DNA from: JBAWVR01 sp964583845
Lineage (GTDB): Bacteria; Patescibacteriota; Minisyncoccia; Phycocordibacterales; GWA1-40-21
DNA: 17,063 nt
Assembly: GCA_964583845.1 (NCBI GenBank)
Contig: CAZOXG010000021.1
Coordinates: 1 to 17,063 of the forward strand
Reading direction: 5' to 3'
Part shown: piece by piece, positions 6,392-14,760 of the stretch
How positions within the stretch are numbered: position 1 is the first letter of the stretch
Layout: each line of letters begins with the position of its first letter
Position numbers and translations under genes: made by a program
The notes under the pieces: generated by a model
The model's database searches: none
What the model was told of the DNA's origin: nothing
What the model saw: only the letters and a program-made list of their open reading frames with translations

Positions 6392-6431
6392 ATATTAATC
6401 TTATCAATTAAATTTTATTAAACAAGTGCAA

Positions 6432-8438
6432 TTACTTTTTAGACTCTGCGCTTGAGATTGGTAAGTTTAAATGGAAAACTGTGCCATAACCAATTTTATT
6501 CCCCTTCACCTCCTTGTAACCAATCGGGGATTCAAAAGTAAGTTTGCCATGAGAAGCCTCTACAATCATCTTGGCAATATACAAACCCATACCAGATCCT
6601 TCTGGTTCTTTACTCCGCGCGTTATCAGCTCTAAAAAATCTTTGAAATATTCTACCCTGAGATTCAGCTGGAATTCCGATACCCTGATCAGTCACGCTAA
6701 TTACATATTCTGATCCCTGTTCTTTTAGACTAACATCAACCACGCACTTTTTTCCATGAGAATATCTAACAGCATTGGTAATAATATTTTGGATAACTTC
6801 AGTAATAAGGTCTTTATCTATGGCGATCTGAGGCAAACGTTTAAGTGGCTTATTGAAAATAATAGTACAATTATGGTCTTTAGAAAAAGTTTCCAATTTG
6901 TACAATATTTCATTAATAAGGCTGTCTAGATACACGTTCACTAGTTGTATTTTTAATCCTCCAGATTCAATATGGGCAATACTGAGAAGACCATTAACTA
7001 GACGGGCCATACGTTTACTAGCAACATAAACTTCATTTAAATATCTTAATTGAACAGAGCTGAGATTACTGGTTTTTTCGGAAAGTATAGCTTCTACATG
7101 CCAATTGATTATCGTGAGGGGGGTTCTAAGCTGATGAGAAGCTATAGAAATAAATTCCGTTTTTGCCTTGTCTATACCTCGTTCCTTAGTAACATCCCGG
7201 AAAACAATTGCACAACCAATTACATTGTTATTTTTATCTAATAAAGGAGCCGCGCTATCAGCGACTGGTATTTTGTTACCATTTTTATCTATTAACAAAG
7301 TGTGATTAGACATCTCTTGAATCGTCTTTGTCTCCATTGCCCTTTTAATAAAAACGTCATTTAGCTTTCCAGTTTCTTCTAAAACAAATTTTAATTTATC
7401 ATTAAATTTTGTACCCAATATTTCTTCTGTTTTATAACCGGATATTTTTGTGGTTACTCCATTAACTAAAATAACTTTTAAGTCACTATCTACAACAAAA
7501 ACACCGTCACCAATACTATGCAGAATGGCGTTGATTTTATCTCTTTCAATAACAGTCTTCTCCTTTTCTTTTTCAATTATTACCACCTCATTGGCAATTT
7601 TCTTCCGAGCTTCCGTCAGGTCGTCGACATTGGTCTGTAAATCAATATTTTTAGCAATAAGTTGAGATTCCAAACGAGATAAATTGTCGGCCATTATATT
7701 AAAGCTTTTCCCTAACTCACCCAATTCATCACCGGAATCAACCTTAATTCTCTGGTTTAATTCACCCTGACCAAACCTCTCGGCCACATCTTTCAATTCA
7801 GTAATTGGTCCAGTTATCTTTTTAGACAGATACAATGAGACTAAAACACTAATTATCAAAAATATAATCAAAAATATAATCGTATTATAAACCAAGGCGC
7901 TCTCTCTATTTCCAAACTCCTGATTTGAATAGTAAAAAACTAAATATCCGACTAAATTATTTTTGTATATAACTGGAATTGAAATTATAAATTGATCATC
8001 GTTTTCAAAGGTAGAATTTTTATTGTTTAATAATAAATTTTTTATACTCTGATCAGTAACAACTGGCATATTTCCATTAGTGCCTTTACGATCTTCACTA
8101 ATTAAAATACGTCCATCTTTGTTGAAAAAATCAATTCTATCTAGATCTGTTACATTGTTCAGTATTTGATTTAACATCGTTTTACCTTCAAGACCAACAA
8201 AAACTTCTACGAAGCCACCTTTTTGTTCGTCGGTAGTAAGTCCTGACAATCTTTTGTTCAAACTGTTAATAAACTCCAGTGAAGAGTTTGAAGCTCTGTC
8301 GGCCATTCCACCAAAAAGAGTCTGCTTTGTCTGATAATATTGAACAATTCCAGAGGAAATTTGCAGAAAAAATATAAGGAAAAAACTTAATATTATAATT
8401 TTATTTCTTAATGTCGAAAATAACATTTTATATATCAT
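6432..8438 (-). CDS. Membrane sensor histidine kinase (extracytoplasmic sensor-HAMP-PAS-HisKA-HATPase)
   Basis: 668 residues. Order: TM1 (about 13-34), extracytoplasmic domain (about 35-180), TM2 (about 184-205), HAMP (about 206-258), coiled coil (about 258-302), PAS (about 303-420), HisKA with phospho-acceptor His435 (SHQLRTP), and a HATPase with N-box Asn551/Asn555, G1 DQGIGIP (584-590) and G2 GSGMGLY (614-620). The outer domain has a DFFNKDGRILIS strand pair and ends ISIPVIYKNNLVGYLVFYY, like PDC/Cache sensors. All catalytic boxes are intact. Its ATG follows the TAA of the binding-protein gene after one base (TAATATG), so the two are coupled; the receiver gene follows. It probably reads the ligand state of the binding protein, directly or with its own PDC-like and PAS domains; this is inferred from gene order. 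Confidence 0.94.
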   Translation of the reverse strand: MIYKMLFSTLRNKIIILSFFLIFFLQISSGIVQYYQTKQTLFGGMADRASNSSLEFINSLNKRLSGLTTDEQKGGFVEVFVGLEGKTMLNQILNNVTDLDRIDFFNKDGRILISEDRKGTNGNMPVVTDQSIKNLLLNNKNSTFENDDQFIISIPVIYKNNLVGYLVFYYSNQEFGNRESALVYNTIIFLIIFLIISVLVSLYLSKKITGPITELKDVAERFGQGELNQRIKVDSGDELGELGKSFNIMADNLSRLESQLIAKNIDLQTNVDDLTEARKKIANEVVIIEKEKEKTVIERDKINAILHSIGDGVFVVDSDLKVILVNGVTTKISGYKTEEILGTKFNDKLKFVLEETGKLNDVFIKRAMETKTIQEMSNHTLLIDKNGNKIPVADSAAPLLDKNNNVIGCAIVFRDVTKERGIDKAKTEFISIASHQLRTPLTIINWHVEAILSEKTSNLSSVQLRYLNEVYVASKRMARLVNGLLSIAHIESGGLKIQLVNVYLDSLINEILYKLETFSKDHNCTIIFNKPLKRLPQIAIDKDLITEVIQNIITNAVRYSHGKKCVVDVSLKEQGSEYVISVTDQGIGIPAESQGRIFQRFFRADNARSKEPEGSGMGLYIAKMIVEASHGKLTFESPIGYKEVKGNKIGYGTVFHLNLPISSAESKK

Positions 8439-8439
8439 A

Positions 8440-9474
8440 TTAGTCTAAAAAATATCCTAAATTATTTTTTGTTACTATAATTCCAGGGATAAGATTTTCT
8501 GTCTCAATTTTATTACCGTTAATATAACTCAGTATTTTTTCTATACTTTCACGTGCCATCTGTTTTATAGGTTGAGCCACGGTCGCAGTAATTTTTCCCG
8601 ATTGAATTAGTTTATATGTTTCTTGTAAACCATCAAAACCAACCAACACTATCTTCCCTTCCATACCAGCTTCCTCTACAGCCTTTTCTGCACTAATTAT
8701 TCCTGGATCAAAGCAGCTAAAAATTGTCTTAATATTATTATTAGGCTTTGCCAACTCCTCTCTAGTGAAAGAATAAGCTTTTTCAATTTGCCAATCAGTA
8801 TATCGAGCAATCGTCTTAAATCCTGCCTTTTCGGTTTTTTCTCTAACGCCTTGTTCTCTAGCGATACTATTTGGATGATTCTTTTCACCACACAAGATTA
8901 AAACCGTACCCTTGGTTTTATTATTTGAAACTATATAATCTCCGGCCAAACGCGCGCTCTCTAGATTGTTGGTTGCAATAAAACTTACCACAGCAGGACT
9001 TTTAACCTCGGTATCAATTACCACTACAGGGATTTTTGCTTTATATACCGAGTCTAAAACCGTAGTCAATTCAGAAGGTAACGTTGGACCTAAAATGATT
9101 CCATCGACATGTTGATCGATAGCTAGTTTTAATGATTCAATTTGTTTTTGTGGAGAAAGTATATCAGAAGTTAAATCAGCATAAAATATCTTTCTGACAG
9201 AGGCGGCGGATTCCAAATACTTGCCCATAGATGTCCAAAACGGCTGACCGATTTTTTGAAAACCGATATACGCAATTTTCTTATAACCTGAAGTACTGTT
9301 TTCGGCTATTACATTCGCTGGTTTTGAAATATTTCCGGTGTATATATTTAAATTTGAGTTTAAATACATTATTCCAATAGCCAGTAAAACAACAACCACA
9401 CCTAACCAAATATACAAAAAATTATTTCTATTATTTGTAGCCTTACTCTTCTTAAGATTATCAATTTGTTCCAT
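8440..9474 (-). CDS. Membrane-anchored sugar-type periplasmic-binding protein (RbsB/LuxP-like)
   Basis: 344 residues from ATG 9474. Residues 1-19 are polar, followed by one anchor helix (about 20-37, FLYIWLGVVVVLLAIGIM) and a Peripla_BP_4 two-lobe domain (about 66-344). Recognisable pieces are IAYIGFQKIGQPFWTSM, VDGIILGP, IPVVVIDT, NNLESARLAGDYI, IAREQG, and VGFDG near the C-terminus; the Asp/Asn/Arg positions that hold sugars in RbsB are largely kept. The frame stays open to GTG 9573. The shorter start is preferred because a consensus extended -10 (9503-9511) lies inside the longer frame and because it gives simple N-in anchor topology. There is no lipobox and no ABC permease or ATPase nearby; a histidine kinase follows one base later. 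Therefore a sensing rather than transport role is likely. Ligand unknown: a sugar or AI-2-like molecule. Confidence 0.85.
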   Translation of the reverse strand: MEQIDNLKKSKATNNRNNFLYIWLGVVVVLLAIGIMYLNSNLNIYTGNISKPANVIAENSTSGYKKIAYIGFQKIGQPFWTSMGKYLESAASVRKIFYADLTSDILSPQKQIESLKLAIDQHVDGIILGPTLPSELTTVLDSVYKAKIPVVVIDTEVKSPAVVSFIATNNLESARLAGDYIVSNNKTKGTVLILCGEKNHPNSIAREQGVREKTEKAGFKTIARYTDWQIEKAYSFTREELAKPNNNIKTIFSCFDPGIISAEKAVEEAGMEGKIVLVGFDGLQETYKLIQSGKITATVAQPIKQMARESIEKILSYINGNKIETENLIPGIIVTKNNLGYFLD

Positions 9475-9502
9475 ATATTTTCTTGAACTAATAACTAATA
9501 TA

Positions 9503-9511
9503 ATTATACCA
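9503..9511 (-). promoter_or_regulatory. Extended -10 promoter of the binding protein-kinase-receiver operon
   Basis: The minus strand reads TGGTATAAT (9511-9503), an exact TGnTATAAT. The -35 region is poor, as is common for extended -10 promoters. Transcription would start near 9496, about 22 nt before ATG 9474, which supports that start over the upstream GTG/ATG options. Confidence 0.6.
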
Positions 9512-9613
9512 GTAAAGAAATTAAAATATAGCCAGTACATTATATTAGTAGTCAAATAACCGCCTTTCCACACTCCTCTGATTACAGATTCTTATGTGTT
9601 TCCTGCATCTGAA

Positions 9614-9644
9614 AAGGGCGATGCTTGTGAAAAGTATCGCCCTT
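9614..9644 (-). terminator. Terminator after murF
   Basis: AAGGGCGAT (9614-9622) pairs with ATCGCCCTT (9636-9644), and the stem extends inward through GCTT/AAGT. On the minus strand the stem is followed by TTTTCAG, 8 nt beyond the murF stop codon. An internal G-T pair favours plus-strand folding slightly, so bidirectional use is possible. It separates the cell-wall cluster from the sensor operon. Confidence 0.7.
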
Positions 9645-9651
9645 GTCTATT

Positions 9652-10941
9652 TTATCTCTTCTTCCATTCCTCTTCTTGTCTAACAAGCAACTCTTTGGCT
9701 TTATCAGGCTCCAGCATTAGTTCCTCAACGCAACGCTCCATTCGTACTGACTGAGAGCCTTTAATTAAAATTACATCACCGTTCTTGATAATATTTTGTA
9801 AAAAGTCACCGGCCTCAACTGAATTTTCAAATTGAAAAATATTTTTCTCCGATAAACCATTATCCATAGCACTCTCAGCCGTTTGGCGGGAACGAATACC
9901 AACTGTGACTAACATATCGGCTGATTTAGCTGCTGCTTCTCCCACATCCTTATGTTCTTCTACTGAATGTTTACCGAGCTCCATCATATCTCCCAAAACA
10001 GCAATTCGTCGTCCAACAGTTTTAACTTCTGATAAAGCGTCCAGAGCAGAATGTACGGCCACAGGTGAGGAATTGTATGTATCATCAATTATCATTGTTC
10101 CTTTGACTCCAGAAATTAATTTCATTCTCCCTAGAGGAGAGACTAAACTCGAAATACCTTCAGAAATCTTAATCAAATTAATATTTTGAGACAGACCAAC
10201 AGTTATAGCTGCCAAAGCCGCATAAACTATCTGTTGACCAACCGTATCTTTAACGGTGAATGGCACAGTACTACCCGCATATTCAACCTTAAATTGCATT
10301 CCCGCTAAATGATTGTTTTCATAATACAGTTCTGCATACGAACCATGAACATCAACCTCGCTATTAATACCGTAAGTCATAGTCTTGTGATTATCTTTAC
10401 CCTTAAAAGAATAGGCGTCGGTATCATCTGCATTTAGTACCAAAAAACCGTCATGCTTAAGAACATCCACCATATAACCTTTTTCTTTAATAACTTCCTC
10501 GCGGTTATTAAAAAATTCTATATGAACTGGAGTTTTAGCAAACTTAGTCAAAACCGTTACATCAGGTTTTAACCATTCTGAAATAGATTTAATATCACCT
10601 GGTCTATCAGCTCCAACCTCGAGAACCAACCATTCGGGATATGGTCTGGTAGAGATAATCATCTCAAAACCTTGAATTAGATTTTTCAGCCAAGAAATAG
10701 GATTACTCCAGGCATTTTGGCAACCTAAGATTGTCAGAGGAATACCAATATCGCTATTAAAACTTTTTTCACTTCGGCGAACAGGATATTCTTTCGATAA
10801 AACTGAAAATATTGCATCCTTGGTAGAAGTTTTACCAACACTACCGGTAACAGCGACAATTTTGGGATTGTATTTTTTAAGTATAGCTTTTGCTTCCCAA
10901 CGTAATAATGTTGCAATTACTGGTTTAAAAATTGATTTCAT
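9652..10941 (-). CDS. murF: MurF-type Mur ligase (UDP-MurNAc-tripeptide:D-Ala-D-Ala ligase) with shortened N-terminus
   Basis: 429 residues. MurF adds D-Ala-D-Ala to UDP-MurNAc-tripeptide using ATP, the last cytoplasmic step of peptidoglycan precursor assembly. The P-loop GSVGKTST (33-40) is followed by MurF-like NSDIGIPLTIL (62-72) and EVGADRPGDI (about 108-117). DDTYNSSP and GDMMELG of the C-terminal half are also present. Ordinary MurF has about 100 residues before the P-loop, forming the UDP-binding domain; here only 32 exist, with a hydrophobic/basic helix. No in-frame extension is possible because the preceding gene stops 11 nt upstream. Last gene of the dcw operon. Loss of domain 1 may change how the UDP moiety is held or indicate a related Mur ligase; function is otherwise well supported by motifs and place. 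Confidence 0.87.
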   Translation of the reverse strand: MKSIFKPVIATLLRWEAKAILKKYNPKIVAVTGSVGKTSTKDAIFSVLSKEYPVRRSEKSFNSDIGIPLTILGCQNAWSNPISWLKNLIQGFEMIISTRPYPEWLVLEVGADRPGDIKSISEWLKPDVTVLTKFAKTPVHIEFFNNREEVIKEKGYMVDVLKHDGFLVLNADDTDAYSFKGKDNHKTMTYGINSEVDVHGSYAELYYENNHLAGMQFKVEYAGSTVPFTVKDTVGQQIVYAALAAITVGLSQNINLIKISEGISSLVSPLGRMKLISGVKGTMIIDDTYNSSPVAVHSALDALSEVKTVGRRIAVLGDMMELGKHSVEEHKDVGEAAAKSADMLVTVGIRSRQTAESAMDNGLSEKNIFQFENSVEAGDFLQNIIKNGDVILIKGSQSVRMERCVEELMLEPDKAKELLVRQEEEWKKR

Positions 10942-10952
10942 ATTATTTAAAA

Positions 10953-11288
10953 CTAACGATTAACAACCGGTAAACCCTGACAATAGAATACACACTTAAC
11001 ACCCGTTCTACCTACCCAAGTTCCATCAGGACACTGATAGGCATCCTGAGCACAAACCGTTTGGTTCGAGGACGGCATATTAGCATCAATATTTGGTCCA
11101 ATAAGGTGCAAACCACTTGGCGTTTGCACTCTAATTGAATAGTCGTTGGGTTTGTTTTTGGTAGTTTCAACGGTATTAAAAACATTACTAAATAGTGAAT
11201 CAGGACCAGTAAAAGTTTTAATAAAAAAATTTACGGCTACTATACAAAATATTAGACCAACTATAATTATAAAAGTATTTTTTATCAT
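10953..11288 (-). CDS. Small single-pass membrane protein with C-terminal Cys-rich module
   Basis: 111 residues, not a named family to me. An N-terminal TM helix (about 5-25) is followed by about 50 polar residues and a compact Cys module: Cys79, Cys86, Cys99 and Cys103, with the core CPDGTWVGRTGVKC (86-99). That spacing (C-x6-C-x12-C-x3-C) and the DG-x-VGRTG core recall Cys-rich repeats I associate with many secreted CPR proteins. The N-in/C-out topology would place two possible disulphides outside the membrane. It sits 4 nt after ftsI and 11 nt before murF, where murE would normally be, so a role in envelope or septum work is a reasonable guess, no more. Confidence 0.75.
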   Translation of the reverse strand: MIKNTFIIIVGLIFCIVAVNFFIKTFTGPDSLFSNVFNTVETTKNKPNDYSIRVQTPSGLHLIGPNIDANMPSSNQTVCAQDAYQCPDGTWVGRTGVKCVFYCQGLPVVNR

Positions 11289-11292
11289 TGTT

Positions 11293-12987
11293 TTATCTAT
11301 CTGGTGGAACCTGATAATATTTAATTAAAAAGTTCTGGATATTCATATAAGGCTTGGTTAAGGTATCTGTGGCATATTGGACTCCCTGCGGTTCAATAGT
11401 ATAGAGTAAAACTAAATACTTTGGTTCAAACGCCGGAAAATATCCAAAAAACGAATGCAGATACTTATCCTCATAATAACCCCCACCGCCCGGTTTGGCA
11501 ATCTGGGCCGTACCAGTTTTGGCGCAAACGCTATATCGTGGATTTTTGTAAATACCCCCTTTTAAGGACGTATCGACTACAGTAACTAACATTCTAGAAA
11601 TTTCTTCAGATGTTTCAGTTTTAATAACTTGTTTACCTTTGTTAAAATCATTATTTTTAGTAGTTCCAATATCGTACTTTATTTGTTTAACTATGTGAGG
11701 TTGAATCAAATATCCGCCATTACCCAAAACACACAAAGCTCGCGCGGTTTCGATTGGCGTAAGAGCAATACCCTGTCCAAAAGAAGCGGTAAAATGTTCA
11801 ATATTACGATTACTTTTTAAATTTGCAATGTCACCAGTAATTTCACCGGGAATATCTATACCGGTTTTTTCACCTAATGCATAGTTCCTAAAATATTCAG
11901 AAAATTTGTTAATACCTAGCTTTTCAACCACGAACGACACACCAAGGTTAAGTGAATTATTTAAGACATCTTGCATAGTGATAATACCTCGAGCTTTTTT
12001 ATCAAAATTACTGATAGTAAAACCGTCCACTTTTCTGGAGCCAGTATCATTATAAGTAGTCTTGGCTGTCACAACGCCAGTATCGATTCCAGCTGCCATT
12101 GTCAACGGCTTAATGATTGAGCCCATTTCAAAACGAGACATCACGGCCGAATTATTGTAGTTAGTTATTTCGCTTTTACTGTAGTCGTTTGGATTAAATG
12201 AAGGTAAAGTGCCCATAGCATAAATTTCTCCATTTTGAGGATTAATAATTATACCTCCGGAAGATTTTGACTTGTATTCATCCTGAATTTTTTGAAGCTG
12301 TTGCTCCAAAAACTGTTCAACTTCTGGTTCGATGGTAGTAATAATATCACCTTCCAGTGCCTGCTTGTCATTCAAGACTTTATTAAAGGTTGAAAATATT
12401 TCTACGAAAAAATTTGAATAAGTATTTTTCTTATCCCTAAATAAAGAGCTGTTATAAAAACTTTCCAAACCGTAACCCAATGGCACACCATCTCGTCCAA
12501 CCATCCCTAAAACGCTACTAGCTAAAGTCTCGCCAGGATAGGCTCGCCAGCGAGTTTTAATTGCTTGAACACCGGTTAATTTAAGATTTTTTATAGCAGT
12601 ACCATGTTCTTCACTGACTTTCAAGGCAATTTCTTCATAAGGGTCATCTTTTTTACCCGCACGTAAAAAAAAGTCTTCTGAGTCAATAGAAATTATTTTA
12701 GAAACTGCATCATAAACCATCTTGGCATCCTTAATGTTTTTGGGAGAAATTGCAATTGTGTAGCCAGTTCTTAGAGTTGCCGCCGATAACAAAGAACCAT
12801 CACTATGTTGAAAAAATATTGAACCACGATCATATAAAACAGAAGAACCACCCGTGTATTGTTGAGCGGCAATTTCACTATAATTTTCACCGCGAATGAC
12901 TTGTAAGATATACAAACGTACCAAAAAACAGACAGCTACCATAGCAACGACAACTGAAATAATTCTAATACGAGAAACCGGCAACAT
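11293..12987 (-). CDS. ftsI: FtsI/PBP2-type peptidoglycan transpeptidase
   Basis: 564 residues. Class B penicillin-binding protein that cross-links septal peptidoglycan outside the membrane. One TM anchor lies at about 8-30, a PBP dimerisation (pedestal) domain at about 45-210, and the transpeptidase domain at about 240-555. Active-site motifs: SIIK (Ser290, Lys293), SLN (345-347) and KTGT (490-493). The pedestal is compact, so the protein is at the short end of the FtsI range; no PASTA repeats follow. It lies in the canonical slot after the FtsL-like gene, 4 nt from its stop. FtsI rather than an elongation PBP2 is chosen because of the mraZ-rsmH-ftsL-like context. Motifs are complete, so it should bind beta-lactams. 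Confidence 0.93.
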   Translation of the reverse strand: MLPVSRIRIISVVVAMVAVCFLVRLYILQVIRGENYSEIAAQQYTGGSSVLYDRGSIFFQHSDGSLLSAATLRTGYTIAISPKNIKDAKMVYDAVSKIISIDSEDFFLRAGKKDDPYEEIALKVSEEHGTAIKNLKLTGVQAIKTRWRAYPGETLASSVLGMVGRDGVPLGYGLESFYNSSLFRDKKNTYSNFFVEIFSTFNKVLNDKQALEGDIITTIEPEVEQFLEQQLQKIQDEYKSKSSGGIIINPQNGEIYAMGTLPSFNPNDYSKSEITNYNNSAVMSRFEMGSIIKPLTMAAGIDTGVVTAKTTYNDTGSRKVDGFTISNFDKKARGIITMQDVLNNSLNLGVSFVVEKLGINKFSEYFRNYALGEKTGIDIPGEITGDIANLKSNRNIEHFTASFGQGIALTPIETARALCVLGNGGYLIQPHIVKQIKYDIGTTKNNDFNKGKQVIKTETSEEISRMLVTVVDTSLKGGIYKNPRYSVCAKTGTAQIAKPGGGGYYEDKYLHSFFGYFPAFEPKYLVLLYTIEPQGVQYATDTLTKPYMNIQNFLIKYYQVPPDR

Positions 12988-12991
12988 ATAT

Positions 12992-13315
12992 TTATCTTAA
13001 GGTCAGACTTGTTATCTGAGGAACTCGAGAAAGATATTGTACATCTTTAACGGCCAAGAAACCCTTGTTTTGAGCTGAGTCTGGAGTGATAGCATTTTGA
13101 GCTGAAATATATGTAAATTCCATTTGTTCAATTTCCGTACTCATAGCCTCGGTCTTGTTATTGATCTCTTCTCGCGCAATACCGATAGAAAAAACACTAA
13201 ATACCAAAACAAAATATGCCACTGTTAGAATTGACAGTACTGAAACAGTTGACCAAAAAACGGTAATATTTTTTTCGTTTAAAAGTTCAATATTCTTCTT
13301 AATTGTATTTGTCAT
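12992..13315 (-). CDS. ftsL: FtsL-like division protein
   Basis: 107 residues, with a short cytoplasmic tail, one TM helix (about 19-43) and a predicted coiled-coil stretch (about 47-70, REEINNKTEAMSTEIEQM). This is the FtsL/DivIC architecture: a bitopic scaffold that joins FtsB and activates the FtsW-FtsI synthase at the septum. Sequence similarity to named FtsL proteins is weak, as is normal for this fast-evolving gene; the call rests on topology, size and position between rsmH and ftsI. It ends 4 nt before ftsI and starts 17 nt after rsmH. The usual leucine-zipper pattern is poor, so it might be an unrelated small coiled-coil protein in the ftsL slot. Confidence 0.65.
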   Translation of the reverse strand: MTNTIKKNIELLNEKNITVFWSTVSVLSILTVAYFVLVFSVFSIGIAREEINNKTEAMSTEIEQMEFTYISAQNAITPDSAQNKGFLAVKDVQYLSRVPQITSLTLR

Positions 13316-13332
13316 ATATTTGTAAATTATTA

Positions 13333-14292
13333 TTATTTTCTTCTAACCTTCTCGATTATTCTTAACTTAGCACTCCGAGAGCGAGGATTGTTTATAATTT
13401 CTTGCCGTGTTGGTATGATAGGTTTCTTATTGATCAAGACAGCCATACCAGCAGTTTTTAAATCTCTAAAGTAATTCTTCACAAGACGATCTTCAACACT
13501 ATGAAAAGATATTACAGCAATACGTCCACCAATTTTTAAAGCTTCAAATCCATCCTCAAGCCCTTGCCGCAATGCACCTAATTCATCATTTACTGCCATA
13601 CGGATTGCTTGAAAAGTCTTGGTAGCATAGTGGGTTTTTCCTCTTTGATAAGCTACAGGGACCGCACTTTTAATTATAAACAACAAATCATCAGTAGTTT
13701 TAATGGTTTTATGTTCACGAGCCATAACAATTGCCCGAGCGATTCTTTTGCCATATCTTTCATCAGAAAAACCATAAATAATATCAGCCAAGGTATCCTC
13801 ACTCCAATCATTAACAACTTCTTCGGCGGTCAAAGATGGGTGGTCTGAGTTATCCGTAAAGGTCATCAACAAAGGCTCGTTCTGTCTAAAAGTAAAACCA
13901 CGGCCTGAAGAATCTAACTGATTTGAACTAAGTCCAAGATCCAATAAAACTCCGTCAATTTCTGAAATATTTAGACCCATCAGGACTTTCTTTATCTGAC
14001 GAAAATCAGAAAGCACTGGAGTAAAATCACAGTTAATACTTTTCAAGCGTTTTTCTGCACGATCTAAAGCAGCCCGGTCACGATCGGTAGCAATTACTTT
14101 TACTTTACCGTCAAAACTTCGGCAGACTTTTTCAGTATGACCAGCAGCACCCAAAGTTCCATCAAAAAATATGGCCCCCGGGTAAAGGTTTAAATTTTCA
14201 ATAGACTCACTCAAAAGGACTGTCACATGCCCCATTTCGGCACCGGTCATGGCTTCCTCGTTATTTATTTGTGAAATTTTTGATTGACTCAT
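13333..14292 (-). CDS. rsmH: 16S rRNA (cytosine1402-N4)-methyltransferase RsmH
   Basis: 319 residues. RsmH (MraW) uses SAM to methylate N4 of C1402 in the ribosomal P site. Family blocks are HVTVLLSESI (22-31), FFDGTLGAAGHT (42-53, SAM site), ATDRD (68-72), GVLLDLGLSSNQLD (about 114-127), RGFTFR, and ISFHSVEDRLVKNYF near the C-terminus. The block usually reading PLDMRM is PLLMTF, a local variant. The N-terminus has about 20 extra residues before the conserved start; Met20 (MGHVTV) is an alternative. It starts 7 nt after the mraZ stop, the standard second position of the dcw cluster. Confidence 0.96.
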   Translation of the reverse strand: MSQSKISQINNEEAMTGAEMGHVTVLLSESIENLNLYPGAIFFDGTLGAAGHTEKVCRSFDGKVKVIATDRDRAALDRAEKRLKSINCDFTPVLSDFRQIKKVLMGLNISEIDGVLLDLGLSSNQLDSSGRGFTFRQNEPLLMTFTDNSDHPSLTAEEVVNDWSEDTLADIIYGFSDERYGKRIARAIVMAREHKTIKTTDDLLFIIKSAVPVAYQRGKTHYATKTFQAIRMAVNDELGALRQGLEDGFEALKIGGRIAVISFHSVEDRLVKNYFRDLKTAGMAVLINKKPIIPTRQEIINNPRSRSAKLRIIEKVRRK

Positions 14293-14299
14293 ATATGTT

Positions 14300-14734
14300 T
14301 TACAAAATACCTACTCCACCAAGTTTTTCCGCCAAACTATCAGCTTGCTTTTCTACCACCTTTTTATATTCAGACCAAGCACTGTCATTCCAGATTTCAA
14401 CGCGATCTTGTACACCAATAATCGCCACACTAGTTTTAAGTGAAGCACGATCAACCAAAAAATCTGGCAACAATACACGTCCTATGGAGTCCACCGCAAT
14501 TTCCACAGCTCCACCAAACATGAAGCGATTGAAACTACGGTTGTCTGCCTGAAGCATTGATGATTGGGAAAGTTTTTCAGAAATCTTGGTCCACTGAGAT
14601 AAAGTAAACACAAATAAACAACCATCGAGTCCTGGAGTGACTACAACTTTTTTACCCATTTCTTTGCGGAATTTCACCGGCAACGAAACGCGTTTTTTAT
14701 CATCAATGGTATGTGTATATTCGCCGATTAACAT
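14300..14734 (-). CDS. mraZ: Transcriptional regulator MraZ
   Basis: 144 residues from ATG 14734. MraZ binds repeated TGGG-type boxes upstream of itself and represses the division operon; in some bacteria it also forms rings. It has two AbrB/SpoVT-like halves, each with a DxxxR motif: DDKKRVSLP (early) and DSIGRVLLP (late). The frame is open to a GTG at 14776, but that GTG is part of the operator repeat and lies at the predicted transcription start. MLIGEY is the normal MraZ N-terminus, so ATG 14734 is chosen. It is first in the operon mraZ-rsmH-ftsL-like-ftsI-Cys-rich protein-murF. No strong Shine-Dalgarno is visible. Confidence 0.94.
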   Translation of the reverse strand: MLIGEYTHTIDDKKRVSLPVKFRKEMGKKVVVTPGLDGCLFVFTLSQWTKISEKLSQSSMLQADNRSFNRFMFGGAVEIAVDSIGRVLLPDFLVDRASLKTSVAIIGVQDRVEIWNDSAWSEYKKVVEKQADSLAEKLGGVGIL

Positions 14735-14760
14735 AAAGTTTTTTGTGAGATTTTGTGAAT

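Noticed and set aside
9475..9573. Longer N-terminus of the binding protein with a second hydrophobic helix
   Set aside because: A consensus extended -10 lies inside it, its GTG is too close to the only AGGAG, and two N-terminal helices would give an awkward topology. Not fully excluded.
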